Shown here: one piece after another, positions 33,428 through 44,672 of the stretch
Layout: each line of letters begins with the position of its first letter
How positions within the stretch are numbered: position 1 is the stretch's first letter
Assembly: GCF_000001735.4 (NCBI RefSeq)
Contig: NC_003076.8
Location: 14,263,835-14,327,834, forward strand
Direction of reading: 5' to 3'
Length of the DNA: 64,000 nucleotides
Source of the DNA: Arabidopsis thaliana
Taxonomy: Eukaryota; Streptophyta; Magnoliopsida; Brassicales; Brassicaceae
The notes under the pieces: model-generated
Told to the model about the DNA's origin: nothing
The model's input: the letters and a program-made list of their open reading frames with translations, nothing else
The model's database searches: none
Made by a program: the position numbers and the translations under genes

Positions 33428-35325
33428 TGATATGAGTCAAATTACCGTATTGATTACTCTCTCAAATAAAGAGGTTGTTATAGCACTTAGGGATCGAATT
33501 CCACAAAGTTCTCAGATTACACAATAGACTAACAGTTTCAAATGAAGCTAAACTGAAAATATTATAAGAATAAAAGACAGAAAATCAATTAAAATTGGTT
33601 GTAGATTCAGATGATTAAAACGTTGGGTTTAGGGAAATTCTCAGGAAATATCAGAATAGTAGATCTAGCAATAAATTAGAATTACGATCGAACCATTCTA
33701 GAACTCTAATCACTATTATAGAGTAACCGATGGTTCGCCGCATTACTCACTATGCTTAGTAGTATTGATTCTAACTCTTTTGTAAATCCCTAGAACTAAG
33801 CAAGCATTATAATCATGTTTGATAAGTTCACCTAAGTATCTAAATCGACGCTAGTCCGCATCTAAATACTAGGCTCATCTAAGATAGTTCTAGTAATAGA
33901 AGTCTTTTTGAGTACTACCTATTAACCTAAAATCAAGTTCTAGTAATTCTAGAACTAGCACTAAGAACAATCAAAGATGAAGAATTCTAAATATATTATC
34001 CTAACAGGATTTTCGGTATACTAATTCATCTAAATCCCTATTGAGAGTCCCTAAACCCAACAAGAGAACTATTCATACATGATTATCAAAGACCAAAACA
34101 TGTTTAAGGTAGAAATCAATGTAAGAAACAAGAAGAGAATATAGTTTAGAAAGATCTTCTCTAGAGAGAGCTTCATATGGTTTTGGCTCTAGAGGGTTTT
34201 GGCTCTAGAGAACAAAGTGAAATAAAGGGTAAAGAAAAGTTATCAAAAGTTAGATCTAAACAATGACCTTAAAATCTTTGTACAGTAGAAACTCTATAAA
34301 TTAATACTCGATAAATTAATAAACACGATATATTAATATATTTTGCCGGTCCCAAGTCAGGCCAATGTAAAAATTAACTAAAATCGATAAGATAATAAGA
34401 TAATATTTTTTTTGAAATCCCTATATAAATTTATAGTCCCAATAATATTATAAATTAATAATCATAGATCTTAAGTATACATTTTAAGACTAATATTTAT
34501 ATGAAAATTTTGTTCAAACTATAATTACAACTCTTTTTAAAATACAACTGGTATGATCTCTATTGTACTCACATAACTTTTTGAGTATTTGATCCGTCAT
34601 AGTTAATTTTGTATTTGAGAAGGTATTGCTAAGATTTATGTAAAAAAAATTGGATTAAAATTCATGTTTACTTTACTTCACGTTAATATCTTAGATATAC
34701 AAACACAATATCTTACAGAAAAATAAATTAAAGAAGTCAAAGAAAAATAAAAAACCTAACATAATTATATATCTAAACAACAAAATATATGGAAAATTAA
34801 ATTAAGAAACATTTTAAGAAGAATATAATATTATATTTTATGTATAATATTTCTATAAATTAATATTTATTAATTAATAGGATAAATTAATATTTATTAA
34901 TTTATAGGATAAATTAATATCACTATAAATTAATAAAATTCATGGTCCCAACATTATTAATTTATAGAGTTTCTATTGTATAAATTCCTAAAATTGTGTA
35001 GGGACTTCTTTGAAAATAAGGAAAAGTTCTGAAGCGAATTTGGAAATCTTCAAAACTTCAATAAGTTGCGCAATTGAATTGGCGTCGGATATTGGTGTCG
35101 AGCGACACCAAGGGTGGTGTCGATTGACACCTACGTGAAGTTTGGTCTTCGGATTGCTTTTGTAGCATAAGTTTTATGTTTTTCTCCAGAATACTCTATA
35201 TTCTCCAAATGCATCCCAAACATGTAAAGACCTGAATAAACTATACAAGACTCTAAAAATAACAAAAGAACTCTAAAAACTATACCTAAATCATAGTTAA
35301 AATGAGTGAAAATCGAGGTATATCA
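33428..35325 (-). repeat. Athila-type 5' LTR, interrupted by a MITE
   Basis: Bounded by TGATAT...ATATCA: on the minus strand it starts TGATATACCTCG at 35325 and ends GACTCATATCA at 33428, directly before the primer-binding-like site. The length is 1898 bp including a 696-bp Emigrant insertion, so about 1.2 kb originally. A second diverged copy of its 3' part lies at 55065-55890. Palindromic 'tgtcgagcgacacc' and 'tgtcgattgacacc' motifs sit at 35097-35131. Confidence 0.75.
34283..34978. mobile_element. Emigrant-type MITE (pogo-like) nested in the LTR
   Basis: Terminal inverted repeats CAGTAGAAACTCTATAAATT at 34283 and its near-perfect inverse (aatttatagagtttctattg) ending at 34978, flanked by TA on both sides (34281-34282 and 34979-34980). 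This matches the TA target duplication and the TIR type of Arabidopsis Emigrant elements, as I recall them. No transposase. It must be younger than the LTR it interrupts. Confidence 0.8.
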
Positions 35326-35424
35326 ATGTTCAAGAAACAACATAACTCTAGCTTCTATAATCAAATCAAATGTCTATCTATCATAACTGAATTCACCAAA
35401 TCAGAGGTAAGAATCTGAAAATAC

Positions 35425-35628
35425 TTTAGAAGGCTCAAATTTTTGGAAGTTTTTGACGATAGAGAGAAAGCGATATGTGACTTCAGATGTGTAGAGGAAT
35501 GCTCTAACTTCTTTAGAGAAACGCCGAAGAAGAACATACAAAGGAGGGGAAGTGATACGGCTTGAGATTTGAAGAGAAGGTGTGACATTGACAATGAGAT
35601 ATTTAAGCAGAGCACCTCTCGCCGCCAT
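35425..35628 (-). pseudogene. Mitochondrial acyl carrier protein, exon 1 fossil
   Basis: Minus strand, 68 codons from ATG (35628): MAARGALLKYLIVNVTPSLQ is followed by YVLLRRFSKEV, SEVTYRFLSIVKNFQKFEPSK. This corresponds to the targeting peptide and first helix of plant mitochondrial ACP (mtACP2-like), which carries acyl chains for lipoate and fatty acid synthesis in mitochondria. It ends at a GT (35424-35423), where the family has an intron. The remaining exons, including the DSL phosphopantetheine site, are not present: about 100 bases further on lies the Athila-type LTR (35325). Non-conservative changes in the targeting region and the absent core make it a dead fragment. Confidence 0.75.
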
Positions 35629-37169
35629 TGCTGTAGAAAAGCACCCAGAAAAACCTTGCTCAAAGAAGGAGCTCTGGTCAGATCGATGGTGATGATTTTG
35701 TTATTAAACGATGTCGTTTTATTGTAAGTATTAAGCTCTCGATTCTGAGCCTATTAACGAAATGCCACGCACCACACATAGCCACAAAGGAACCAATCAA
35801 ATTTTTGCACAAAAAAAAAGAATAGGAACTAATAAAATCAGGGAAAAAAACAAATTTGGTTAGAATTTGTTTAATTTGCATTTACATGAAAACTAAATCA
35901 ATCGAGTATTTTTTAAGCAATTTAACAACGGAATTTTGAGATTTTAATACCTAAATAGTATTAAAAAATGCCAACGATTTAACTATGTGTTGCTTTCACA
36001 ACGAAGATCAGAGATGTTTTATCAATATGAAGGGCACAGAACTGGTAGGTCTATTTCAGGTCTTGCTTTGGTGGTTATGAAGAAACATTCATCGCTAGTG
36101 GGAGTCATGATTGTGAGGTAAAAATCTCTAACTCGCCTACATTACAGAAACATAGAATGAAGAAAAAAAGAATAAAAAAGAGAGACAAATAAAGAAGAAG
36201 AGATTGTCATTTTTGTTTAGCCTCACCCCCAAATAGTTTGACATTGTCTTATCTTCCAATACATACAAATAAAAAACAGCTATGTGTTGTGCTCTATTTC
36301 ACATGAAGAAATGAATGTCATGAGTATCGAATCTATCATCAGTTAAATCTCGGCTAAATCGTGAACCTTGGTAGTGATACAACTTACAACATACATCTTA
36401 ACCAATTTCACGTTCGAAGAGAAAACTCGTGATCATTTTTTGTATTCTCTTTCAAATCTTATTAATAAAAGTTGACTGAATAATAAAGAGAAATAAGGTA
36501 AGTTACAAAGTTATTAATATATTAGCATTGCGATATATTTTTCGCATCAAATTTGTTGGACTCCATATGTAGTAGTTAAATTCAAAGAAGTGTTTAAGTG
36601 TAAGAAAAATATTCAAATTACCACTAAGATAAGTGTTTATTCCAATTTACCATCATTAGTTTTTATTTTATTTTATTTTAAGTACCATTACAAAATTGTT
36701 TTGTCCAAAAATACCACACACATTAAAAGTAATTTTTAATGGTTTATATGTGGGTTTGGGTTTAATATTTTAGGTTTAGGGTTTAGTTTTCAGGGGATTA
36801 GGACTTATTTTTAGGGTTTGTGATTTAGTTTTGAAGGTTAAAATTTTAGTTTTACTTTTATAGTATATCAATGGTAGGCCTGACAATAATTGGGGTAGAG
36901 CAAAAGAAAAAGTGGGGGCCAAAATTTTCCATTGCCTTACTATACAAAAATACAAAACCAATAAAAAAGGTAGGTTTGTTTACTAATTAGACAGCTCATA
37001 TAAAAATCAGTCCATATAAAAATCTGTTAGCCTTTGGGCTTTATATTTATTTCTTATGAAATTCTTTCTATGAATTATACATATAATTTTTTTTATTCTA
37101 AAATGGGCTACTTAAATATTGGGCCATAACAAATGTTTTACTTTGCTGTGGTCAAGGCCAGCCATAGGT
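35629..37169. other. AT-rich spacer, no gene seen
   Basis: Contains 'aaacgatgtcgttt' near 35704, a short palindromic motif common in plant repeats, and degenerate telomere-like 'ggtttagggtttag' runs on 36755-36830. No coding region recognised. Confidence 0.5.
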
Positions 37170-38260
37170 CATGTTCGTTTGCTTGTCGCTGGCGACTGAA
37201 ACCAGCGACAGCGACCAAAAGTTGTTCGTTTGCCTGTCGCTGGTTCAGCGACCAAAACTAGTGACAGTCGCCAGCGACCAGCGACCGCAATTTTTATTCG
37301 CTGAAATTTTATCGATCAGTCGCTGGTTTCGGCCCTGTTCGTTTGCCTGTCGCTGGCGACTGAAACCAGCGACAGCGACCAAAAGTTGTTCGTTTGCCTG
37401 TCGCTGGTTCAACGACCAAAAGTAGCGAGAGTCGCCAGCGACCAGCGATCGCAATTTTTGATCGCTAAAATTTTTAGCGATCAGTCGCTAGTTTCAGCGA
37501 TTAGTCGCTGAATCCAGCGACATGCAAACGAACAACTTAGCGATCAAAATAAATAAATTAAAGAATAATTAAAAATAATTAAATTAAACAGGATTAAATT
37601 AAATTAAATTTAAATAAATGTTTTTTGCACTCTGAACGGTTGTGTCTTTTAATCGCAACTTTCCGTAATAAATATTGACGGTTGTTTTTCTCGCTTGTGT
37701 CTTTTATTGCAACTTTCCTATATTGTAATTTTCTGTCAAAATATTTACGGTTATTTTTTCTGGTTAGTTATATATATACTATTGAATAACTACGAAATTT
37801 ATAATATGCATCACTTGGAGTTAGATTTGTTTTAAAGAAATTATTATATAAACAAATTTATAATATTTTTTTCTGCGATATCACGAAGGGTTTGAGTTCT
37901 AGTTTAATTAAAATAATTCTTATTAAATTAAATTAAAATAAATTAAATTCAAATAACATAAACTAATTATAGTCAAATTATATTTGATAAAACTAAAATA
38001 AATAAATATATTAATTTATTTTTCTCATGATGTATGATATATATGATTTACATTTTGATTTTAAAATATAAATTAGCACCAAAAATAATTAATTTTTAAA
38101 AAAATATAGCGACTGTTTATAGCGACATTCAAACTAACAACACAGCGACAATTATTAGTGATTATCGCTGTAATTGGTCGCTGAGTCCAGCGACAGACAA
38201 ACGAACAATATATGTTGTCGCTGGTTGTTGTCGCTGGTCGCTGACTAAGTTTGAGAAAAT
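37170..38260. repeat. GCGAC/GTCGC palindrome-rich repeat element
   Basis: Starts with 'gttcgtttgcttgtcgctgg' (37173) and is tandemly repeated 164 bp later (37337). The inverse, 'ccagcgacatgcaaacgaac', ends the left cluster near 37529, and 'ccagcgacagacaaacgaac' occurs again near 38186. Between them lies about 570 bases of AT-rich DNA. Inverted 'gttcgtttgc..gtcgctgg' ends suggest a TIR-type DNA transposon or a pair of them. No transposase. Confidence 0.6.
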
Positions 38261-39142
38261 ATATTTTAATGAAAAAGATATATTTTAGTGGTATTTTTGA
38301 GAAAATATATATTCTAGTTTTGACTAAGTTTGATGCAAATACTGAGTTAGAAGTCGTGATAAGATTTGAGGGAATGCTTAGCAAACAATCGATATTGATA
38401 AAAACAAAAATTGCTTCAAACATTTTTATTTCCCTCTTGATGTCATGACATTCCTCCTAAAGAACCTCCAAAATAGAGTCTAAAAATCTTCTCTTTTTGC
38501 TTTGGATCCACTTCGTCTAATAAAAAAACAACAAGTATGGAGTCTCAATCGTTGAACCTCCACGAGATTCCTCTCACTCGACATCCTTATTTGCTATTGT
38601 TCATGGTTTAATTACCTGAATACTTTACAAAAAACTGAAAATATCGAACCGGAATCAAAACAAATCGAGAAACCCAAAACCAACACAAGTAGTATTTTTT
38701 TTTTTTTTTTAAAGTAGTCTTTTGTAAAAATTTATAATATTGATGTTAAAATAGTATTTTGTAAAAATTTATAATATTGATGTTCACGATAAAAAAATTA
38801 GTTTTTCAAATCTTTTTTTAGTATATAGTGCAATTTCTTAAAATATAGTAGCAACTAGTAAAATCTGGAATATATAATAAGATTTAAAAATATTTTTGTA
38901 AACCGTGTTAATTTGATTAATTCCATTACATCTTCAAAACCGTACAGATCTCTGTTTCGGAGCAGCTTCTTCACACGCTCAAGCTCACCGATCGATTCTT
39001 CCAATGCTCTTCTAATTCGTAAGTAATTTTCCAGATCCAACCTTTCTCAGATTCGCTCTTTCCCGAGAAAATTTGAAGAAACAGAGATTCATCATTTTCT
39101 CTTCCTCTCAAAAATCAGATCTGCAAAACTCTCAGATCACTC
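38261..39142. other. Upstream region of the UPF0016 gene
   Basis: Holds the PML3-type promoter and leader (CT-rich at 39050-39120). On the minus strand, 39040-38905 reads LDLENYLRIRRALEESIGEL then ERVKKLLRNRDLYGFEDVME, which looks like true coding sequence (amphipathic helix) but begins at TTG with a stop just upstream. It may be an exon or a fossil of a divergent gene. I do not recognise it. Confidence 0.45.
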
Positions 39143-41138
39143 ATGGGTTTGATTTCAAACCCTACCCGTTTGATTCTCGTCGCCACCATCTTCTTCCTCG
39201 TTTCTTCAATCTCCGGTCAGGTATAACGCCTTTTTCTCCTCCATTGATTAGTATTTGTGAAAATTCAATTACGTATAACGCCTTTTTTCTCTTCTTTACT
39301 AGGATTCTGTCGTTGAGAACAATGAGAGACAAGAATCTGAAGGATCTGGTAAAGAGCTTGGTCGTCGTGGAATGGTAATTTTGAATCTCGATCTACTTTT
39401 TTGCCTTTTTCGAATCTGAATATCTTTTGATAGATTCTTTATTTGTTTGATTTCAGGTTGGTACTGAACGAATTGGAGTTGATACTGTTGTAGACAATAT
39501 TGGTGCTCTTGGTTTGAATCTAGACCTTGATGCTACTGCTCCTAGTGTATTTGATGCTTTGTTTTCGAGTTTCTCGATGATACTTGTCACCGAGGTTCGT
39601 GTGTGTTGATATGATTCAAGCTTAGGGTCAATTTTTAGTTTTAGTGGTTAGAGCTTAATCTTTGTTTCGTATTATATGTTAGATTGGGGATGAAACTTTT
39701 ATAATAGCGGCATTGATGGCTATGCGACATCCTAAAGCTACTGTTTTATCTGGTGCACTCTCAGCTTTGTTTGTTATGACTGTAAGTTGAAAATTACTTG
39801 TATGTATATTCATTGTGGGAAAAATCATCGTACTACAGAGGGTATTGTCTAACTGTTGTGATTTTTCTGAATTGAGTTTAGATACTTTCTACTGGACTTG
39901 GTAGGATAGTGCCAAACTTGATATCGAGGAAGCACACCAATAGTGCTGCTACAGGTATGTAGTTCTCTCATATGGTGTGAGTGTGACATTGCCAATACTA
40001 TAGTTTTGGGTTTTTAAAGAATTTGCTAGCTTAAATGAATTGAGAGTGCTATGCAACTATACGATCATGAATTTTTGTCTTATGGAAAATGTTCTGTCCG
40101 AGGCTTAAACCTTGTCCACCAATCTTTTAGTGTGTCTTGTGATTATGATTTTGCAGCTCCGGTTTACTTGAACTGTATATCTTAGTATCTAAGTTTATTT
40201 GACATGGTGAAATGGTAGGATAATTGATTCATTTAGTAGAAAAGTAGCTATCCAAACTGATTTCTTCATGTCTTTTTTTGTGAATATGTAAAACACTTAA
40301 ATGTTAAGAGTAGATATCTGTATTATCATTGGAATTGGTGCACTTACTTGTAAGTTTTGGTGGCTCTTTCTTTTTAATCTGAATCTCACTTGAAGGATCT
40401 TACATCTTTGAAAATGCAGTGCTCTATGCATTTTTTGGTTTGCGACTACTCTACATTGCTTGGAGGTCTACTGATTCAAAGTCAAATCAGAAGAAAGAAA
40501 TGGAGGAAGTAAGTTGTTCTCATGCTACCTGTGTTGCCAGTTGTTTGCCTATTTATAATTAAAAGAGATTCTGCCTGACATTCTTATTTGCTATTAACAT
40601 TCAAACTTGTCTGACTTCCCATCATCTTTGGTAAAGGTTGAAGAGAAGCTCGAGTCAGGTCAAGGGAAGACACCCTTCCGTCGTTTATTCTCAAGATTTT
40701 GTACCCCAATATTTCTGGAGGTATTTTTCTAGGGCATATTGATGCTTTCGGTTGTATGATTTTTGCGGTAAACTGTTTAAAAAGTTGCTATAACCCCTTC
40801 TCTTGTATTTTTTTGCAGTCCTTCATCTTAACCTTTCTAGCTGAATGGGGTGACCGTAGCCAGATCGCTACAATAGCTGTAAGAGTCATCTCTCATATCT
40901 AGCTTCTTACTAAAATTGACCAGTGACTGACTTTTATCTTTTTTTGAAGTTGGCGACTCACAAGAACGCCATAGGAGTGGCCATTGGGGCAAGTATTGGA
41001 CACACTGTGTGTACTTCACTAGCAGTTGTTGGAGGAAGCATGCTGGCTTCAAGGATCTCGCAACGTACGGTCGCAACTGTTGGAGGCTTACTCTTCCTCG
41101 GCTTTTCAGTCTCCTCCTATTTCTATCCTCCATTGTAG
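39143..41138 (+). CDS. PML3: UPF0016 (GDT1 family) cation transporter
   Basis: Nine coding exons: 39143-39220, 39303-39374, 39457-39594, 39683-39781, 39882-39954, 40420-40508, 40637-40720, 40819-40878, 40950-41138; 293 codons plus TAG. Residues 1-25 are a signal peptide. The two inverted E-x-G-D-(K/R/E)-(T/S) family motifs are E96-I-G-D-E-T, made across the exon 3/4 junction, and E220-W-G-D-R-S in exon 8. Six to seven hydrophobic segments are visible. The acidic loop after residue 150 is short. This family moves Mn2+/Ca2+ (with H+) across membranes; the plant member without a plastid transit peptide at this position, At5g36290 (PML3), is reported in the Golgi. Intron 1 has a duplicated donor sequence 52 bases downstream of the used one. 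Confidence 0.94.
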
Positions 41139-44100
41139 TAAATGTGCTTCTTTCGAAAATGGGTGTTAGAGACAATTTCTAAGTAAAGTTTCAATTTTTT
41201 TTTTGATTTTAATTTAAGTTTGATATTTTGTTTAATATCAATGGCCAAAATGGCCAAACCAAAGAATCCAACGCCTATGCTTTTACAATTTACTTTCTTG
41301 AAGTGTAACAAATCTAATTAAATAAAATTTTGCAGTATCCAATTTTTCATGTAGTTGGCTGATCATGTTTATGAGGTTTCTCCCAAGCCTCGATCTGAAA
41401 CTATAACAGTTTCAACATCTCGTTTCTGTCTAAGTAATGAATCTCGAGAAGGTTTGGTAGCAATCGAACACAAACCAAACTTCACAAAGAGTAAGGATTG
41501 CATAATAATAGTAGAGTAAACAACATGGTAAAGAGATGTTCTTTGTGAGACAAAGTTAATGAATCTTGTCCTAGGTGGCTTAAGACAATGTATTAATGTT
41601 TCTATGGCTATGAGAGATGAGAGATGTCGTGAGGTGTTGTGTGTGTTGGGCATGTGTGTGTACCCCTAGGGGCTTAAGACAATGTATTATTGGGTTTGAG
41701 ATATCTTCAAAGTTCTTTTAGTCTAGAAGGGAGAAGTGTTGTCGTTTAGGCCAAAGGGATGGACATGTGAGCTTGCAACGGGCTCGTTGTGGATACCCGT
41801 GATGATGTGGCTTTTGGCCGCGGCTCCAGAACGAGGAGCATTTGCCAATATTTCGTTCTCAGCTTGCTACTTTCGCGAGACTGTAAGACACGTCACACGT
41901 TACACGTGCGTCGTTAGTATATCGGCATAACTATAGAACCGCTGAAGGAAATGAGTTGATTCCACCTCTCGATGAAAGCTAACTCAGTTGGATTTCTTGT
42001 GTCCAAAATTCACTTAAATTGGTGGTCGTGATGTTCTTCAACTAGTGACAAACTTCTGATGCCCATAATCTGTCTAATTTCTTGTTTTTCAACACCTTGT
42101 GTTTATTTTTTCCAAAGACAGATAAAATACCTTAAAATTACAAATACTTGAAAAACACCTTAAAAACACCATAACCATATAGACCACTTATTAAAAACCT
42201 ATGAAAACTATAAAACAAATAGGTAGAAATAAAAGTATATCAATTAGATAGAATTGCTTATTCAATTAGTATGTGAATTGGTGTTGTGACTGAAATCCTG
42301 CAAGACTCTAGGGTTGAGAATCAAGAACTAGAACCTAGTTCTATATATGTGTTCTTGATAAGGCAAAAAAGGATTTGTGGTTATGTTATTATCATATGTG
42401 CGCATACATATGACATGAATGTTTCCGAATGTGATATTATAGCACAAATATCTCTCATAGGTAATAAGTCACCCATATTGCAAAACAACACTTGAAATAT
42501 ACAGATTGAGAGCTTTTTGAATCTTCTTTTACCAAAAGTAAGTGAGTTCTATTTTAAATTGGACAAACACTAGACTAAATATGGAATAACATAACTAGTG
42601 AATGGTTTTAACCGGAACATATCTAAGAATTTTCATGTAAACGATGATCGTCCCATAACTAGTGGGAGCTCAAAATGCCGTTTACGCAAGCCTTAAGGCA
42701 ACTTCGACCTCGATATTATGTGTCAAATTCGCTTAGCTCTACCGTCCATTTTGCCACCTAATTGGTTCTGGTTATGAAGGACTGTTCGAAGCGGTTGACT
42801 GGTTAGGACAATTACAATTTGTGACTGAAAATAAGGCAGAAGTTTTATTGCAGATGCGATTATGACTACAGTGAGCTTATCCATCAACAGATACCGATTT
42901 TTTGGATACGTCAAAGACTTGCGTATGTAAGAGATAGGTTTCTGTTAGCCCTGCACAAAGATCACGTAAGGATCCCGCTGATGGAGTATTGTGAGACGGA
43001 GCATAAAAGTATTGAGGTTCTCCGGGTACCAGCTTTGCCAATAATGGCAGACTGGACATATATGCTTTTAGTAGGTTGCATACTTCTCATCCCATTCGAA
43101 GTCTCTTTTTACTTTTAACAATTGATAGAATTGTAGGCATTTGTTGGTTGATCTCACGATGAACATATTTAAGACTGCAATTCGACTAGTCAATTTTTGC
43201 ACCTAAAACATGGATGTCATATATAGTCAGTAACACACTGACCTTCTGGTGTGAATGAGGAGGATTCATGAGACTTCAAAATTTAAATAATATCCAAGAT
43301 AAGAACAAGTGCATCGTCGTGAGGTTTGGACAAACAAACTGTTTCTCTTTCCTTAAAAGAAATGACATTGTTGACATTATTGGATTAATTGTGAAAATCT
43401 AACTATGTTTGCTAGTATTACCTAATTTGTTGTCGTAGATCAGCGGTGGAGAGTCCTTATTAGTCATAAAGGTCCACATTTTGAGTACCCATGGAAGCAA
43501 TTTTTTTACCATTATTTTCTAATAAAACGACATTGTTTTGAAACTTTAAAACGATGTAATTTTGATTAAACATAAACTTCTCACGGAAAATTAACTCCTT
43601 TAACAGAAAATCAACGGCATGCTGCCCAAAATGGCCAAGTAAACAAAAGTTGACCATTTTATCCAAAAATCAAACAAGACTTTGTGATTTAGATGATAGT
43701 TCAAAATTTCATGTTTTTTTGTCTCAAATTTGAAAGTTCGCGTATTTTTTGACATTTTACCCAATCTTGTACATACACTATCGTTAAAAACAATATTTTA
43801 TCTTTACCTTTTTCTCTAAGTCCTCCTCCTTGCATATCAAAAAGTTCTTGAAATTTTGCACAAAACAAGTTAGTAAATATGTAGTAGACAAAAGAAATCC
43901 ATACTGGGATCTTACCATAAGTGAATATGTACCCTCTGTGAAAGTGACATGAATTTTCAATAGAAACAAAGAACTCTAAAAAAAATTTATTTCCCTTTCA
44001 CGAATGAAACTTCATGACAAAATGTAGAATTCACTTCCCCAATACTTTGTGAAACTAATAATAATATCCTGAATTTAGTTAGAGAATTTATAAAATTATG

Positions 44101-44672
44101 CGAACGTTTCTCCTAAGCTCGTGACTTGCGAGAAGATAATATTACAAGACTTCGAAGTATTAATTTTATGGTAAATTTTAAATGACTAAATTTTTCATTT
44201 TTAGTTTAACAAACACTCAAAATCAGAAAATCTCCTACCACATAGTTACTTTTCAAAACAAATTCTAAACACAAGATATTTTTCAAATTTATAAACCTAA
44301 ATAGTAAATACAATATTTTCAAAAACTTTTGTGGCACATCCGTTTTTTCAATTGTTACATCTAATACTCTGTATATAAATTTCAATTTTAAGTTTATAAC
44401 CAACAGATGATCTCGACTATTACAGTGTTGCATTGAGGCATGGTGAAAATATGATTAACAAAATAGCGGAGGATCTTTGTGTGGAGGAGAGTGAAATGCA
44501 AAGGGAGGCTAACAAGTTGAGGAACGACACAAAGATGAAGAAGAAGAACAAAGCAAAGGGGAACATAAGCAAAAAAAGTGAGTAGCTTGGAGAACAAGAA
44601 AGATATGTGCTCCGCTGGAGGGTTTGAGTTTTATGAGCTGATATATGATCTAAACTAGCATATATATATATA
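41139..44672. other. Repeat-rich spacer with an LTR-like remnant
   Basis: No intact gene. 42330-42690 is similar to 53470-53790 (shared 'tgtgatattatagca', 'ttgaatcttcttt', 'tcgtcccataac'), probably a copia-type LTR. 41576-41690 contains two copies of 'ggcttaagacaatgtatta'. 42700-43080 has longer minus ORFs that I could not place. 44420-44595 reads on the plus strand MINKIAEDLCVEESEMQREA and continues basic; it looks coding-like but is short and unplaced. Confidence 0.45.

Noticed and set aside
36740-36850. Telomere-like ggtttagggtttag runs
   Set aside because: Only a few degenerate units; too weak for a true interstitial telomere tract.
37171-37454. ORFs reading RLKPATATKSCSFACRW on the plus strand
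   Set aside because: They reflect the tandem GTCGCTGG repeat, not a protein.
44420-44595. Coding-like MINKIAEDLCVEESEMQREA segment
   Set aside because: Only about 45 residues, no family recognised, no splice context; mentioned in the spacer entry only.
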